Assembly: GCA_037577475.1 (NCBI GenBank)
Contig: CM075187.1
Coordinates: 18,816,810-18,880,809 of the forward strand
Direction of reading: 5' to 3'
DNA from: Chaunax sp. Z400
Lineage: Eukaryota; Chordata; Actinopteri; Lophiiformes; Chaunacidae
DNA length: 64,000 bases
Shown here: positions 53,001 to 64,000 of the stretch, one piece after another
Position numbering within the stretch: position 1 is the first letter of the stretch
Layout: each line of letters begins with the position of its first letter
The notes under the pieces: generated by a model
The model's database searches: none
Told to the model about the DNA's origin: nothing
The model's input: the letters and a program-made list of their open reading frames with translations, nothing else
Translations under genes and position numbers: made by a program

Positions 53001-56000
53001 AATCAGCTCGCTTCTGACTTTGGGACAAAGTGACAATATGTCGTTAACTACTATATATATCTATGGATTTCAATGGGAAAAGGCTGGAGATATACTATGA
53101 ATCTGTCAATAAATCCCATGAAAAGACCAAAACTAACACTGAATGGCAAGTTACTTTCTTAAAGTCATGAAACATTTATTGCAAGTTACTTTCTTTTGAA
53201 AGTAATGAGTTAATTTGCTTTATTACTGTGTTACGTTCACACACACACACAACCACATACCCCACTCCAAAATACTCATAAACATGGCCGTACGCACCAT
53301 TGAGGTCATCGAGGTCCGGACCTCGGTATTTTGTTCCGATGTGTGTATAATAAACATTGTGAAATAAAAATGACTCTACTTTGGTGCTGCAAAGACACAG
53401 ACATCCTCTTTTACTCTCCTGCGTCACTGTGTATGTGTGTGGGTGGGGTGAATGATCTCACCCTGACCACAGTTCTTTGTTCGACACAGTGGTTCTCTGT
53501 TCTCTGAACAAACTGGACAGGTAGATGAATCCACAAAAGCTAACTAGTTGACTGCTGGTAGTTCATACAGTACCATTCCTCTCCAGACATCATCTGACGT
53601 CCTGACATATAGCTCCTGTGTGGTCGTGCTACGTTAAACAGCGGCCGGCCGTCACGATGTGGGCTGGTTCACGTGAATTCAATAACAAGCTCATTAGTTA
53701 ATGTTAATTCACCCATCCGATGTCAGACTGTTAAATTAAACAAAAAAGTTTCAATTCAGTTTGTGAAAAGGATTGAAATGCATGTTAAGCAAACTTAGTG
53801 GACGTCGGTATCATTTACAAATAAAATGACCCCGTGTTTACTTTCTGCACTGACACAAACTAAAATGAAAGAAGACTGCAGCAGTCATAGCTCAGGTTTA
53901 GGAAAGGAAGTGACACAGAACATGATGAGACAGAGAGATAAAGAAAGACAGGTGATGAAGATGATAAGCGAGGAGGAGCAGGTACTGCCCACTGTGAAAA
54001 GGATAGGATCAGCATTATATTCCTGTGCTGATCTGATCACATTCAAACAAAGTGGGCCTAATTACCACAGAGATTTATGTTCTTTGGTCATTACAGAGAG
54101 AGAGAACAAATGGTAGGGGACACATCTCACTGCAACATTTAACCTCATTTTCATGCATCACTTGCTTGACAGATCATTTATGCTACTGCCCACCGATGTG
54201 ATTTTAAAGCTATTTTTTATCAGATTTTTGCTCTCCAAATGTCTTAAAATGCAGATCAGGGAATTATAATTTTTTTTCCGGGTGGCATACCCCTGAACCT
54301 CCCTAGCAAGCTCAGATTTTGGACCCCTGTATTTCTGGAGAATATGAAAATATGGAGAATAAAACAAAGGATTAAGAATTTCAAACAATAAGACATAACA
54401 GGAGATATAACACCATAAAATTTAAAATTTAAGATAAAACTAGGACAATAAGATTAAAACAAATAGTCAAAGGCTACACAGCTCAGGAAAAATCAGGAAA
54501 AGCCTTACAGTAAAAATAAGTTTCAAGACAAGACTTAAACAACGACACTGATTCAGACAGCCTTAGTTCCTCAGGCAGGTTGTTCCAGATCCTTGGGGCC
54601 CTGATGGCAAAGGCTCTGTCCCCTTTAGTTTTCAGCCTAGACTCTGGAACGTATACAAGACCTTTGCCTGAGGATCTCAAACTGCGCAGAGGTTCATAAG
54701 GAATTAAAAGATCTGAAATATTGTCTGGGGCCAGGTCATTAAGAGTCTTAAAAGTAATCAATAAAATCTTAAAATCAATCCTAAAACAAACAGGGAGCCA
54801 GTGTAGCGAAGCTAAAACAGGAGTGATGTGATCCTGGATCTTAATCCTAGTTAAAAGCCTGGCAGCTGAGTTCTGTACCATCTGTAGTCTTTTTCAAAGA
54901 CTAGTACTTGTTAGTGTCATTGTGTGCAAATCTAGCAGTGGGAGACTGTGAGGGATCTGGAAACTATCCCCCTCACTAAGGCCAACCTCCAGGGGCATGT
55001 TTACATGAGAATGCAGCCACAGCTCTCCAGCAGGTGCCAATTACCTTGTTAGGCTGTACCGAGTAGGTGCCGAGAGGGGAAGTGGGGAAGAGGACATTAA
55101 GTTGGGCTTCTGTGTAGTATTTCTTCAGTTTATTATACATTTTGTTTGTCCTTTATTAGTGTAGTCATTTATATGTTGTATAGAAAAATGTAAGGGTCAG
55201 GATAATTGTAAATATAAGATGTTAGATAGTGGGGGAGTGTCTATGGGCCCCCCACATTCTGTAATGGGACTGGGTTAGATGGGGATAGTTGGCAGGTGTG
55301 AGAGTAGAGGTTGGTTTTGTCTGAGAGAGGGTCAGTTTGAAATCATCTGCTGCTGAGATCTGCTGCACCTGCAAAGCTACTCTGTCATCACTGCAACTCT
55401 TTGGTGAGAATTGTGGATCTTTTCTTATTTTATGGACACAATAAAAGGAAAAAAGAATCAGAGCTCTGAGGGGGAAAAAATCTGCTTGTCTGAAGCTGCT
55501 TATTTCTCCACCACACTCTACGCCTCAATCCCGCTGGCTCCCATCCTGTTTGTAGGGGTTCACTACCATCAGAACCTTACAGTGACATTTTAAATTCCAA
55601 TGATGGCACACGGAAGCACAGCCTCTAATTGGTCAACAGACTAAATGCAAGGAATTATAGGGTTGCAAGTGCAGGTTTTCATAATCATACAAGCAGTCGT
55701 TGTTTTCTAAACAGAAAAAAATGGATAAATAATCACTGAGGACATTTGGCATTGGATTTATCATTCCTCATTTATCTTACAAAGCTTCTCAGTTGCACCT
55801 GAGCCCCCACTGACATGGTGGTATCCATCTGGACACAAAAAGTAAGTCTCTAACATGAAACTTTCCAGATACAAGTTGATGTATGTAAGTCATTGTCGAC
55901 CCCAGACGGTATTTAGTTATTTGACACAATAATTGAAATAACATTATTAAAACCTGTTTGTGACCCGTTTTATGACTCGGTTACTGCAAAAGTACTGTTG

Positions 56001-59000
56001 CTGTTACATTACTTCGGTAACATGTAACGCCCAGCACTGATAGCCAAAACCTGTTACAGCTTATTCATGTATTGCGTTGGGCTCAACTGTTATCCATCTA
56101 TCAACCAAACACTACTGAATGACATGTTCCTTCATTACAATAAACCTGGGCACTGTAGTTTATTTCTACTAGCACACATAGTTGTAGTTGTGAATACTTG
56201 TTAGCACACCAAATGTGTATTACTCCGCAATTGAAAATAGCTCCCTCAAGCTTATGTTACGAACAAAATCTATAGCGTCTATAGTGTGGTAAATTATTTA
56301 GCACATCTGTGACCTGTTTATAAAGATCAATTTCTTATGTATACACCGATGGGATTATAGGTTTGAGTGACGTACATAACTAACACATTATTTTTGTGGG
56401 ATTTGTCGTCAATAAGAAAAGAATAACACCAGACTTAACCTTTATCTTAATACTCATTCAAGTCTAGTTTCATGAATCTGGTCTAAATTATTGTTCTGTA
56501 TCAGGCAAAAAAATAAAAATAAAATAATGAGGCAATATAGCTACTGAAATGTGTGTCCACCTCTAAATACTTTGTCTATCCGGATCTGTGCCTATTGTGA
56601 CCATAAATAACAGAAGAACCAACGCATATGGTGGGGAAAATTAGCAGCAAGCCAAGTGATGTTGATTCATCTGCTATCATCCCTGGTTCTGCAGGTTGAA
56701 TGACTTATTTGATGGTTTTCTTTTCTTTTCTTTTTTACCTTTAATATTTTCACCTACCTGTGAGCACTAATGTCATGAATGTGTCTCGCAGGAAAGACTT
56801 GTTGACGAGGTCCCAGAACCACTGGAAGTGGGTGAGGATGAAGTGAACCATTGAAGGGCTGGGCTTCAGCATGAGACGAACTCTGGTCCATAACTCCGCT
56901 ACACACAATGATCAAGAATATCGAGATCAAGATTTATTTCCAAAGGGCTTAGAAGAAGTGTAAATAAATTATTTATCAATGCTATGTAGATCAATAATAA
57001 GACATTCATTAAAAAAAAAAGTTTTTAGGTTGCCAGGTTGTGAAATAACTTTTTGGCTAGTGTTTATCCACTTCAAAATGACTGATATGAGAATCCAGTG
57101 GACTGTTTGTTCTCTGATCTTTTGGAGCTACAGGGCAATTTAAAACTTGCTACTTAACCCTTGTATGGTATTCGGGTCAAATTGACCCGTTTGAAATTTT
57201 TACAAGAAGAAAAATGGTACAAGTATACATTTTTTCTACCTGAAACTCAACGGCCTTAGGTTATTTTCTGTGATAAACATGTACAAACAAAAAAATAAAA
57301 TAATTGAGCACACATGCTACTATACCCCACATATTTAAATCCTTCATATGCTCTTCGGGTCAGTTTGACCTGCATACACAGAGACACACAGACACAGACA
57401 CACAGACACAGACACACAGACACACACACACACAGATAATGTTACATTATTATAATCTAAGCACAGAGAAGCTGTTTGCTCTCACTTTCCCGCACTCTTT
57501 ACTCTGTCATGTGTCCACCTGCAAACCACTTGTTTAGAAGGTTAGTCCATAACCTTCACAGCCAGCCACTGGAAGAGCCCCACAGACATATTTGTCTAAG
57601 AATGGACAGATTGAATGGTCTTCATCCCCAGTGAGAGAGCCCCCCCGCTCAGCTGCTAACATAATACAGATGGTACCAGGGCCCACACGATTTGCAGTGA
57701 CTCATGTTCAGGATATCAAGTCATCCTTTGAGCTGCTGATTCCTGACTCAATTCAGAAAATGATTCTGGATATGACCAATCTTGAGGGGAGACGTGTTTT
57801 CAGTGACCAGTGGAAAGAGATGGACATCATGCATCTGCAATGCCTACTTTGGCATCCTCGTCCTCGCTGGTGTCTACAGGTCAAGAGGGGAATCGACTGA
57901 AAGTCTGTGGGATGCTGAGACAGGGAGAGCGATTTTTAGAGCCACAATGTCTCTGAAGAGCTTCCTTGTATTCTCAAGGATCATCAGATTTGATGACCGG
58001 GAATCAAGACATGTTAGACGGCGGGGGGACAAGTTGGTGTATTGAGAGTTTGCATTCAAAATAATAAATGTTAATGAAAACATTGTCTCACTTCATTTTT
58101 TCCAAAATAAGCATGATTTATGACACCCAAGTCTTGAGTATAGTGGATTTTTAACATCAATTATAACCTTATGACAAAAAAACGAATCACACTTCCATTG
58201 TTAATTGTGTTCTAGTAGAGACTGATTGCAATCATTAAACATATATGTTATCTCTATTGTTCGAAATTGAGATAAAGACAATATATGTTAATGGTTTATG
58301 AAGTAAAATTTTATTTCAGAATTGTTTTTTAAAACTCCAAACATGTCCGGGGTCAATTTGACCCAAGGGATACCAGAGGGTCCCAAAAGTTAAGACCATA
58401 CAAGGGTTAATGGATTTTTGTAAAAAAACAAACAAAAAAAAAACCTTTATTGATATTTTTTAACATATAAAACTACAGACTCTCTGAAGTTTGCTGTTGG
58501 CTCATTAAAAAATGTGACAATCCTTTGAGCCTTTCAATTCACTTTAGCAGCTAAAGTGCATTTTAAATGTAAGAATCTAACCAGCAGTGCTAAAATCACT
58601 TAAGTGCAGAGTTATGCCTATATGAATAGAATAAACAATACTACATATACATAATGTATGAATGGTGTTTACAGAATGTGCTGAATCCACCATTATTTTC
58701 TTTTTGAGAGCTTTTTTCCCTTTATCTGACACAGTCAGCTGAAGAGAGACAGGAAAGGGAGGAGAGAGGGGATGACATGCAACATGCAGCAAAGGGCCTG
58801 GCTGGAATCAAACTGCCTTAATGCATTGTTATACACAACCTAGCAGGTGAGCAACAGGGACACCCCTGAACCTTTTATGTCTTTTAGAAAGGTTTGGGGG
58901 GGTTTTCTGCCTCAAAGTCACATTAAGAAGGCGATTGAGATAACAGTGGTACTTGGGAGGCTGAGCAGACTTTCACTTGGAGTGCACTTGAGCCACAAAT

Positions 59001-59917
59001 TTCAAATTAACCCCCATGTAGTTACATGTCAAAAATACCAATTTTGGTGTACTTACGATCAGTGCAGTTTCCTCCATAGAAGCCAGTGCGAGTGCAGTCA
59101 CATTGGTAGCTGTCTGTCCCAAATCGCACACACACTCCTGAGTTCTGACAGGGGTAGAAGCAACAGGGATTCACTGAAAACAAGGAAAAAGATTGGTTTG
59201 CTTTGCATGAACAAATAATGGTATAAATAGTATAAAATAGTCTCTGCCGAGGTAAAACGGCTGTTATGTCATGTTACTGTAACCCTCCTCTTGTGTTCAT
59301 TGCTTGTGAACTAGTTTGGTGTTACCGGTCAAAAATGACCGCTCCTTGCTAGCTGATTATAAATCCATAATAATACATATATTATCACCTAATATTGTGT
59401 TTCATCTCTTTATCAACTCATGTTCTTGTGAACATCACAAGTTTTGAACTTCCACTTGCTAATTATGGTCTGTAGGCCTCATTGACCTGAGCTCAGACAA
59501 CTCGTTTTTTTAGAAAAACAAAAGAAAAAAAATGACATTATATATTTAGTTTTTTGACTATAACAAATACGCAGATGAAAAAAATTGTGCTATTTTTCCA
59601 CAGATTACTTGTTTTCAATGTTTAACAAGGACATTTGCTTTGAGACCGTTTAAAATTTTTAAAACTCTTTTGTGTTCCCAATTAAAACAGACCGGCATGA
59701 TTTAAACGTAATGTCTGAACACATTACAGACAACAATAACATTACTAAATCATCTTCACTGTCAGTTTCCTGTTTTCTGTCCTCCTCATCAGTGTCATTG
59801 TCGACGTTTGGCCTCTGTGCTGCCACAGAATGAGCTGTGAGCAAGGCCTCAAAAAAGCTTTTTATACCACTGCTGTGATAATGTTGTAGATATCATTGAA
59901 ACAATGTTGTGTTTTTG

Positions 59918-59990
<73 letters not shown>

Positions 59991-61293
59991 TGTCCAAAGA
60001 GACCTGCATGTGGGAGTGTGGAAAAAGGAGTGTGGGAATGTGGTTGAACTCTATTTTATACTAATTATTGTTATCATCTATACTTTATATGATTATACAC
60101 TAACTGCAGTCTTACCCATTCATTTCTAATGACCTAATGACCATTTCTAATGAACATGTGTTACTGGGTGGGTGTGAATCAGTCAAACTACCCTGAATAA
60201 AAGTTTAAAGGTGTGTTGCATATACTTTTGTTTGACACAGAATACAGTCTCGTCGCAGGCCTGGTTTATTAAATTAATTTATTCTGACTTCATTGTTTCT
60301 GAGGTACAAAAGTTGCTGCTGCCTACCACCTCCTCATATCTTGAACAATCTTTGCTATTGTAACTATGGCTTCCTGTCCCTTCTTCATGTTTGCAGAAGC
60401 TCAATGAGATAATAAGACGCTGCCGCTTTCTTTCCCTCATTTGCTACGAATGACAGGAGAGATAAACATGCCTGCACGCATACCTCCTTTCAAACCAATA
60501 GTGCATTCTTCTATGATATGCAAATCTGCAAGCGCAGGTTTGCTCCATTAAATGACATCACATTCCTTAACAACAGGGAACTATTCCCTGAGAGGACAGA
60601 TGGAAATCTGTTGTCATGAAATGTCATTTAGTTTTTAAAATTAGTGAAAGAAAGGCCTGATAATATTTAGATGCTGTATGATTTTGATCATTTTCCAGGC
60701 ACAGACATTCCATAATGACACAGACCATCAGAAATTCAGCTGTGCTTCTGCTAACCTCTTCCAAGCCCGCTTCTCTCACCTTCATTTAACATGTAGTAGC
60801 CCCTTAAAATGAAAGTACAACTTCAGAAATCGTGACACATTTGTGCTTGTAAATTTAATTTTGTTTCATTTTCAGGTGCACAATTTCAGGTAGACAATTT
60901 GTAAAGGCTGAAATATGTCACCAATAAGAGTGGCAGTAACAGTAATGACACTGAACAATGGTCACAGAATTACTACTGTATAAGCTTTATTTAATCAAAT
61001 TAAAGGTACACTATTGTTAAAATGACTACATCCTGAACCCAACCTCTCAAATAATCAGTCCAATAATAAAAACATTTAATTATGCAATGTTGTGATGGTT
61101 AAAAGAAAAACTTCTTACCAACACTTGAGTCACTGGCACATGATGAGCCCAGCAGCAGGTTGATAAACACCCAGATGGAGAACTTGACAAATCCTATAGA
61201 AATAAACGATAAGTCAATATTATCCTGAGATACAAACAGCACATTCAGTCATGTTTCTGTGTCTCATATGTCATTTCATAAATCACCTTTCAT
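47093..61293 (-). CDS. ptgs1: prostaglandin G/H synthase 1 (cyclooxygenase-1), tandem copy B
   Basis: Same enzyme and exon plan as copy A. Exons: 61287-61293, 61119-61193, 59057-59173, 56758-56898, 52874-53017, 52624-52805, 52361-52444, 51109-51355, 49724-50010, 48812-48959, 47093-47445, giving 594 aa. Order: signal peptide ([18 protein letters not shown]), EGF module, membrane-binding helices ([11 protein letters not shown]), catalytic domain. Present: Arg120 (TVRSELIP), peroxidase Gln203 and His207 (MAQHFTH, 198 and 202), YHWHP with Tyr380 and His383, Ser525 (=530), Ile434. So all catalytic residues that I can check are present. Odd points: position 513 is Arg and 523 is Val, the human COX-2 pair; the tail is STELK, with an added Lys after the STEL signal; intron 5 (52806-52873) is only 68 bp and has a GC donor. 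An E-box CACGTG (61302-61307) lies 9 bases before the ATG. The introns, mainly 2-4, are enlarged by mobile-element insertions. COX-2 is excluded by the exon plan and by the missing C-terminal insert. Confidence 0.96.
48160..48670. repeat. LINE-tail-like dispersed repeat in ptgs1 B intron 10, copy 2
   Basis: Contains GTTGCCAGTTCGTCTTG and CCAGCCATCTCTCCTCATG, matching blocks of 40840-41420, and ends in a CTGTTGTGTGTTTCTACGCC region. Pyrimidine-rich; no coding content. Confidence 0.5.
51630..51990. repeat. dispersed teleost repeat, copy 3 (ptgs1 B intron 7)
   Basis: Has CACTCATTATGGCCCATTTG and GAGTCATAAAGTAGTATAAA, the two ends of the family seen at 19150-19480 and 22460-23345. Confidence 0.5.
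52110..52280 (+). repeat. dispersed fish repeat in ptgs1 B intron 6/7 region
   Basis: TGTTTCTAGTCTGCTTTATG followed by TGCTAAGCTAAGCTAACG is wording of a very common teleost repeat; related pieces lie at 34480-34620 and 42590-42720. Confidence 0.55.
52806..52873 (-). other. ptgs1: 68-bp GC-AG intron of ptgs1 copy B
   Basis: Exon 5 ends ACTAAAG and the intron begins GCGAGAG; exon 6 follows TTTCTTTCTGTACAG. Reading through shifts the frame (ANVFFLIPK instead of the required QRVLPDPK), so the intron must be removed. No GT donor stands at the right phase. Copy A uses a GT donor at the same junction. Confidence 0.7.
54483..54881 (-). mobile_element. LINE reverse-transcriptase C-terminal fragment
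   Basis: A 132-aa open frame reads [13 protein letters not shown]...[13 protein letters not shown]...[18 protein letters not shown]. These are the signatures after the RT domain in L2/CR1-type fish non-LTR retrotransposon ORF2 proteins. Only this 3' part is present, so it is a 5'-truncated dead copy. It lies in intron 4 of ptgs1 B, on the same strand as that gene. Confidence 0.85.
57158..58406. mobile_element. decayed piggyBac-like element with TTAA flanks
   Basis: TTAA at 57154-57157 is followed by CCCTTGTATGGT, and the mirror image ACCATACAAGGG ends at 58406 before TTAA (58407-58410). So there are 12-bp terminal inverted repeats and the TTAA target duplication of piggyBac. Near each end there is GGGTCAAATTGACCC or its close variant, as sub-terminal repeats. 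The element is 1249 bp, much shorter than an autonomous one, and holds a transposase remnant and a CACAGA microsatellite (about 57377-57435). It sits in intron 3 of ptgs1 B. Confidence 0.85.
57592..58045 (+). pseudogene. piggyBac-type transposase remnant, frameshifted and truncated
   Basis: Two overlapping frames (57592-57900 and 57782-58045) together resemble the N-terminal half of the DDE_Tnp_1_7 (piggyBac) domain: [13 protein letters not shown] and [10 protein letters not shown] in the first, then [31 protein letters not shown] and [11 protein letters not shown] in the second. The switch happens near 57830-57860, so at least one frameshift is present. The frame stops before the DDE catalytic residues would be complete, so it cannot be active. 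Confidence 0.8.
59281..59915. mobile_element. non-autonomous piggyBac-like element, copy 2
   Basis: Starts AACCCTCCTCTTGTGTTC and has CCGGTCAAAAATGACCGCTC, matching 45578 onward. It carries an extra inner block with a minus-strand acidic frame (59659-59844, [18 protein letters not shown]), the kind of sequence seen at the N-terminus of piggyBac transposases. The right end rejoins copy 1 (GAGCTGTGAGCAAGGCCTCA) and then meets a TG microsatellite. In intron 2 of ptgs1 B. Confidence 0.6.
59921..59989. repeat. (TG)n microsatellite, about 34 units
   Basis: Uninterrupted TG dinucleotides adjoining the right end of the transposon-like element at 59281-59915, in ptgs1 B intron 2. Confidence 0.95.
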
Positions 61294-64000
61294 AATTCCC
61301 CCACGTGGATCGTTCTGTGAGGGCTCACAATTGGCTCAGTCTGTTTTGTACAAAGTATTTGGAGAGACTAGCTTCTCTCTCCATGAGCAATATCCACAGA
61401 TATGGTCTGACTGACCTAACATTATCAGCTACAGAGAATGGGCGGTTATACAGTTTCAACTACTTCCTCAAATTAGCCTTCAATAGATTATAAAGAAATT
61501 GCTTTTGTCTCCAAATAATTTCTTTGATATTTTTGTCTTACCTGAACTTTTGAGCCATGTGTTTTGGGATAATATTTAAACCCATCTTGTCGATATCTTA
61601 CTCAGAGTAAAAAGTTCTGTCTTGAAATTATATATTTTTTTTCATTCATATTACAGTAACTGGATGTTTAACCACAAATCCAAGGAGCTCTATCACCACC
61701 TGCTGGCAAATTAATATAAATACAGGCCTTAGAATAATTGTAAATAAATCAATAAATACATTTCTTCAGAGTTTCACAAAATCGACCCTCATAAATGTCA
61801 AATTATTATAGACTCCAGAATTCCTTAATGTTTTTACCTTCCTCACAAATTCTTTTTGACTTTTTTTTAAAGATGCCTTTTGCAAAAGTGATCAATCTGT
61901 TCTTGTTTTGAAGTCATAAAACTTAAACTAGATGTGTATGTATTTGCATTTACTAACTTTTACTGTGTGAAACGTTCAATATTTTATTGGCCTAACAATG
62001 TAATTCAATAATTCTATTTTAAAAAAAGTAACACTGGGTGTGTGTGTATGTAGTATCAGGCCCACTTGTCAAGTTTTAACAATCCATGAACATTATCTTT
62101 GTATTCAATTTCACCACAACGTCCATAGCTGTTGTAGAGCTTTTGATAAAATTACACAAGCTTCCTCAGATGATGGAGTTTTCTCATTTGTCATGGGACT
62201 GCACTGTAAAATCTAATAAGTTGAGTTACTTAAAAATATTATGCAAGCTCATTGCCTTAGATAAATTAAGAAAAGAGATTTTGAGTGTGCAACACTTAGA
62301 CCAACTTCTTTATTGTGTGTGTAACACTTAAATTAGCTTGTTTACTGTTATTATGATAACTTAAACTACCAATGTCCTAAAATGTATTGTTGCATGCTGA
62401 AATTTCTTATTGCATGAATTTGAAAAAATGATTTGCTTTTTGCTCTGGAGTGCTTGTTATTACAATACATCACACTACTTTATTTTATCACCCTCTTGCA
62501 TCACCCATGTGGGACATCACTGACCGTGTGAAAGACTTACCTCATGATGCGATTGTGTTGTATAACTAATAATTTTCTGTAGAAATATTTCGAAAGAACT
62601 AATTACAGCTTAACTGATAATTATTCAGAACACATTTAAACACAGGTTACTTGGGCTTATGACCTCAAACACATTGTCTCAAGGGGAAAAACTCCACCTA
62701 CCAATTCCCAACGTGCTACAGGATCTATCCACCCATTGTGTAAAACCAGTTGTTTCAACTGTCATTAAACATTTAGTTTCATAATGGCAAAAGACGTCAG
62801 CTACCCATTGAACAGGACAGCTGTAGAACAATGAACAAGTATATGTGAATCTATTCTGGTGTGTGCTATTGCAACTGTTAAGAACATTCCATGTTCAGAT
62901 CTGAATGTGAATTAAAGATTTTAGAAGGTGAGTAGAATACCTGATACCTGAGTAGAGTTTTACTAAACTAAAGTACCATTTATCCAACTTTTCTCACATA
63001 ACAAAAGGGCTGTTTCCCATGGAAAGTAGTGGACTTTTTTAATGGCTGCATGGGTTAACATATCGCCAAGGGACAACAGATCTTCATCCTCATCTTTTTG
63101 GCTTGTATTTGAATATTCAGAGTGATGAAGATGATGATGATGATGATCAGTGTCTCGGAAAAAATAATTAAAAAAAATATTAAACATGTTTGATTGTTTT
63201 TGTTTTCTTACTGTTTTCTCTGCAGCGGTAGAGAACCACACTGTCCTTCCCTGTTTACTGAGCACTATACAGTAAATAAGACAATAGTGATGAATTCTGC
63301 CTTGTCAAACATGTTGGACTGTGGGCATCCATACATCGATACACTCTTCAGTGTTTAGTTTAACAATCAACATCTGTAGATTCAAATAGCAAACTCTATT
63401 TGATTACATTCTGATTCATGATCAGAATCATGATTGATATGGAAAAGAATGAGAAGCATCGTGAATTAATTATCAAATAATCATTTCCTGTCTTAAAAGT
63501 GCACGAAAAGGACTCCTATTTGTGCAGGGTTGTGCCGCTGGTTGCCATTGTGAAGTTGGCGCAGGCTGCAGACTGAATTTTGCTGCTTCCTAAAGCATTC
63601 CTGGTAATTGAGATCATATGCTCCTTTGAGTGAAACCTGGACTGAGAGTAACCTGGAAGCATTTATTTTATGGAGAAGATGTTTAGTTAAGCCGTGCTCC
63701 CGCACTAAATGAGCCTAGGTCCGACTCTGGTGATGAATACGATTGGTGAAAACACCGAAGGCTTGTTCCTGACTTCTTCCTTCCCCCGGATCGGGTTGCA
63801 GATTAGCACACTTCCTTTTCAGTTGTGAAACAAGCCAATTTAACTGGCAGAGCAGCAATAGGCGTATAGCATATGCATGGCCGTCATGTGTTAACTCAGA
63901 AGGGGTTTCTGACAGAGCCACACAGCGGTGGGTCCTTAAATGCCCCACCATGTATCATTTGATTAACCTTTTTGGAGAAGCAGCAAACTGTAAAGGTTGA
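61294..64000. other. upstream flank of ptgs1 copy B
   Basis: AT-rich with no recognised gene. A (GAT)n-like tract is at about 63123-63149. The last 500 bases are GC-richer and have short minus-strand frames (63493-63705, 63715-63951) without family resemblance; they may be repeat-derived or the edge of another gene. Confidence 0.45.

Noticed and set aside
59896..60129. ORF with a long Cys-Val run
   Set aside because: Translation of the TG microsatellite.
36208..61293. Assigning one or both cyclooxygenase genes to COX-2 (ptgs2) because of Val523/Arg513
   Set aside because: Both have the 11-coding-exon plan with a 7-nt first coding exon, no C-terminal insert before the tail, and COX-1-like sequence throughout.
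62963..63951. Minus-strand ORFs near the right edge as a further gene
   Set aside because: Short, unrelated frames with a His-rich run from a GAT repeat; no recognisable domain and no supported splice junctions.

Overview
The window is vertebrate nuclear DNA, almost certainly from a percomorph-type teleost fish. The genes are split into many small GT-AG exons. The spacers are AT-rich and carry microsatellites and fish-type dispersed repeats. One gene is a gamma-crystallin of the Met-rich aquatic M class. Genes were reconstructed by hand from exon/intron junctions and reading-phase agreement against remembered family sequences; no search was run.

Layout from left to right: (1) 1-1162, minus strand: 5' part of a gamma-M crystallin gene with a TATA box at about 1260; its last exon runs off the left edge. 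(2) 4260-8919, plus strand: complete inpp5e (ciliary inositol polyphosphate 5-phosphatase, 10 coding exons, 651 aa, C-terminal CaaX box). (3) 10412-15135, minus strand: complete pmpca (alpha subunit of the mitochondrial processing peptidase, 13 exons, 517 aa), convergent with inpp5e as I recall for the human PMPCA/INPP5E pair. (4) 15916-16475, plus strand: a small unrecognised three-exon gene for a 130-aa secreted, probably GPI-anchored or tail-anchored helical protein. (5) 22223-34243, plus strand: a large unrecognised gene (16 coding exons, about 1256 aa) for a type I membrane protein with five Ig domains, a long Ser/Thr/Pro/Gln-rich stalk, one membrane span and a long cytoplasmic tail. (6) 36208-44518 and 47093-61293, both minus strand: two complete tandem cyclooxygenase-1 (ptgs1) genes, each with 11 coding exons and 594 aa.

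The ptgs1 pair is the most striking part. Both copies keep the cyclooxygenase tyrosine, the heme histidine, the aspirin-site serine, Arg120 and the EGF cysteines. They have diverged at functional sites. The upstream-lying copy B (47-61 kb) combines Arg513 and Val523, the side-pocket pair of human COX-2, with Ile434 as in COX-1, and it adds a lysine after the STEL tail. Copy A (36-44 kb) replaces the peroxidase glutamine (Gln203) with proline, has Leu at 513 and ends in SPEL. Copy B also needs a 68-bp intron with a GC donor.

The introns and spacers hold a non-autonomous piggyBac-like element with TTAA flanks and a frameshifted transposase remnant, a LINE reverse-transcriptase tail fragment, a second pair of related elements, and several repeat families seen two or three times within the window. 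No RNA genes, CRISPR arrays or bacterial features were seen.
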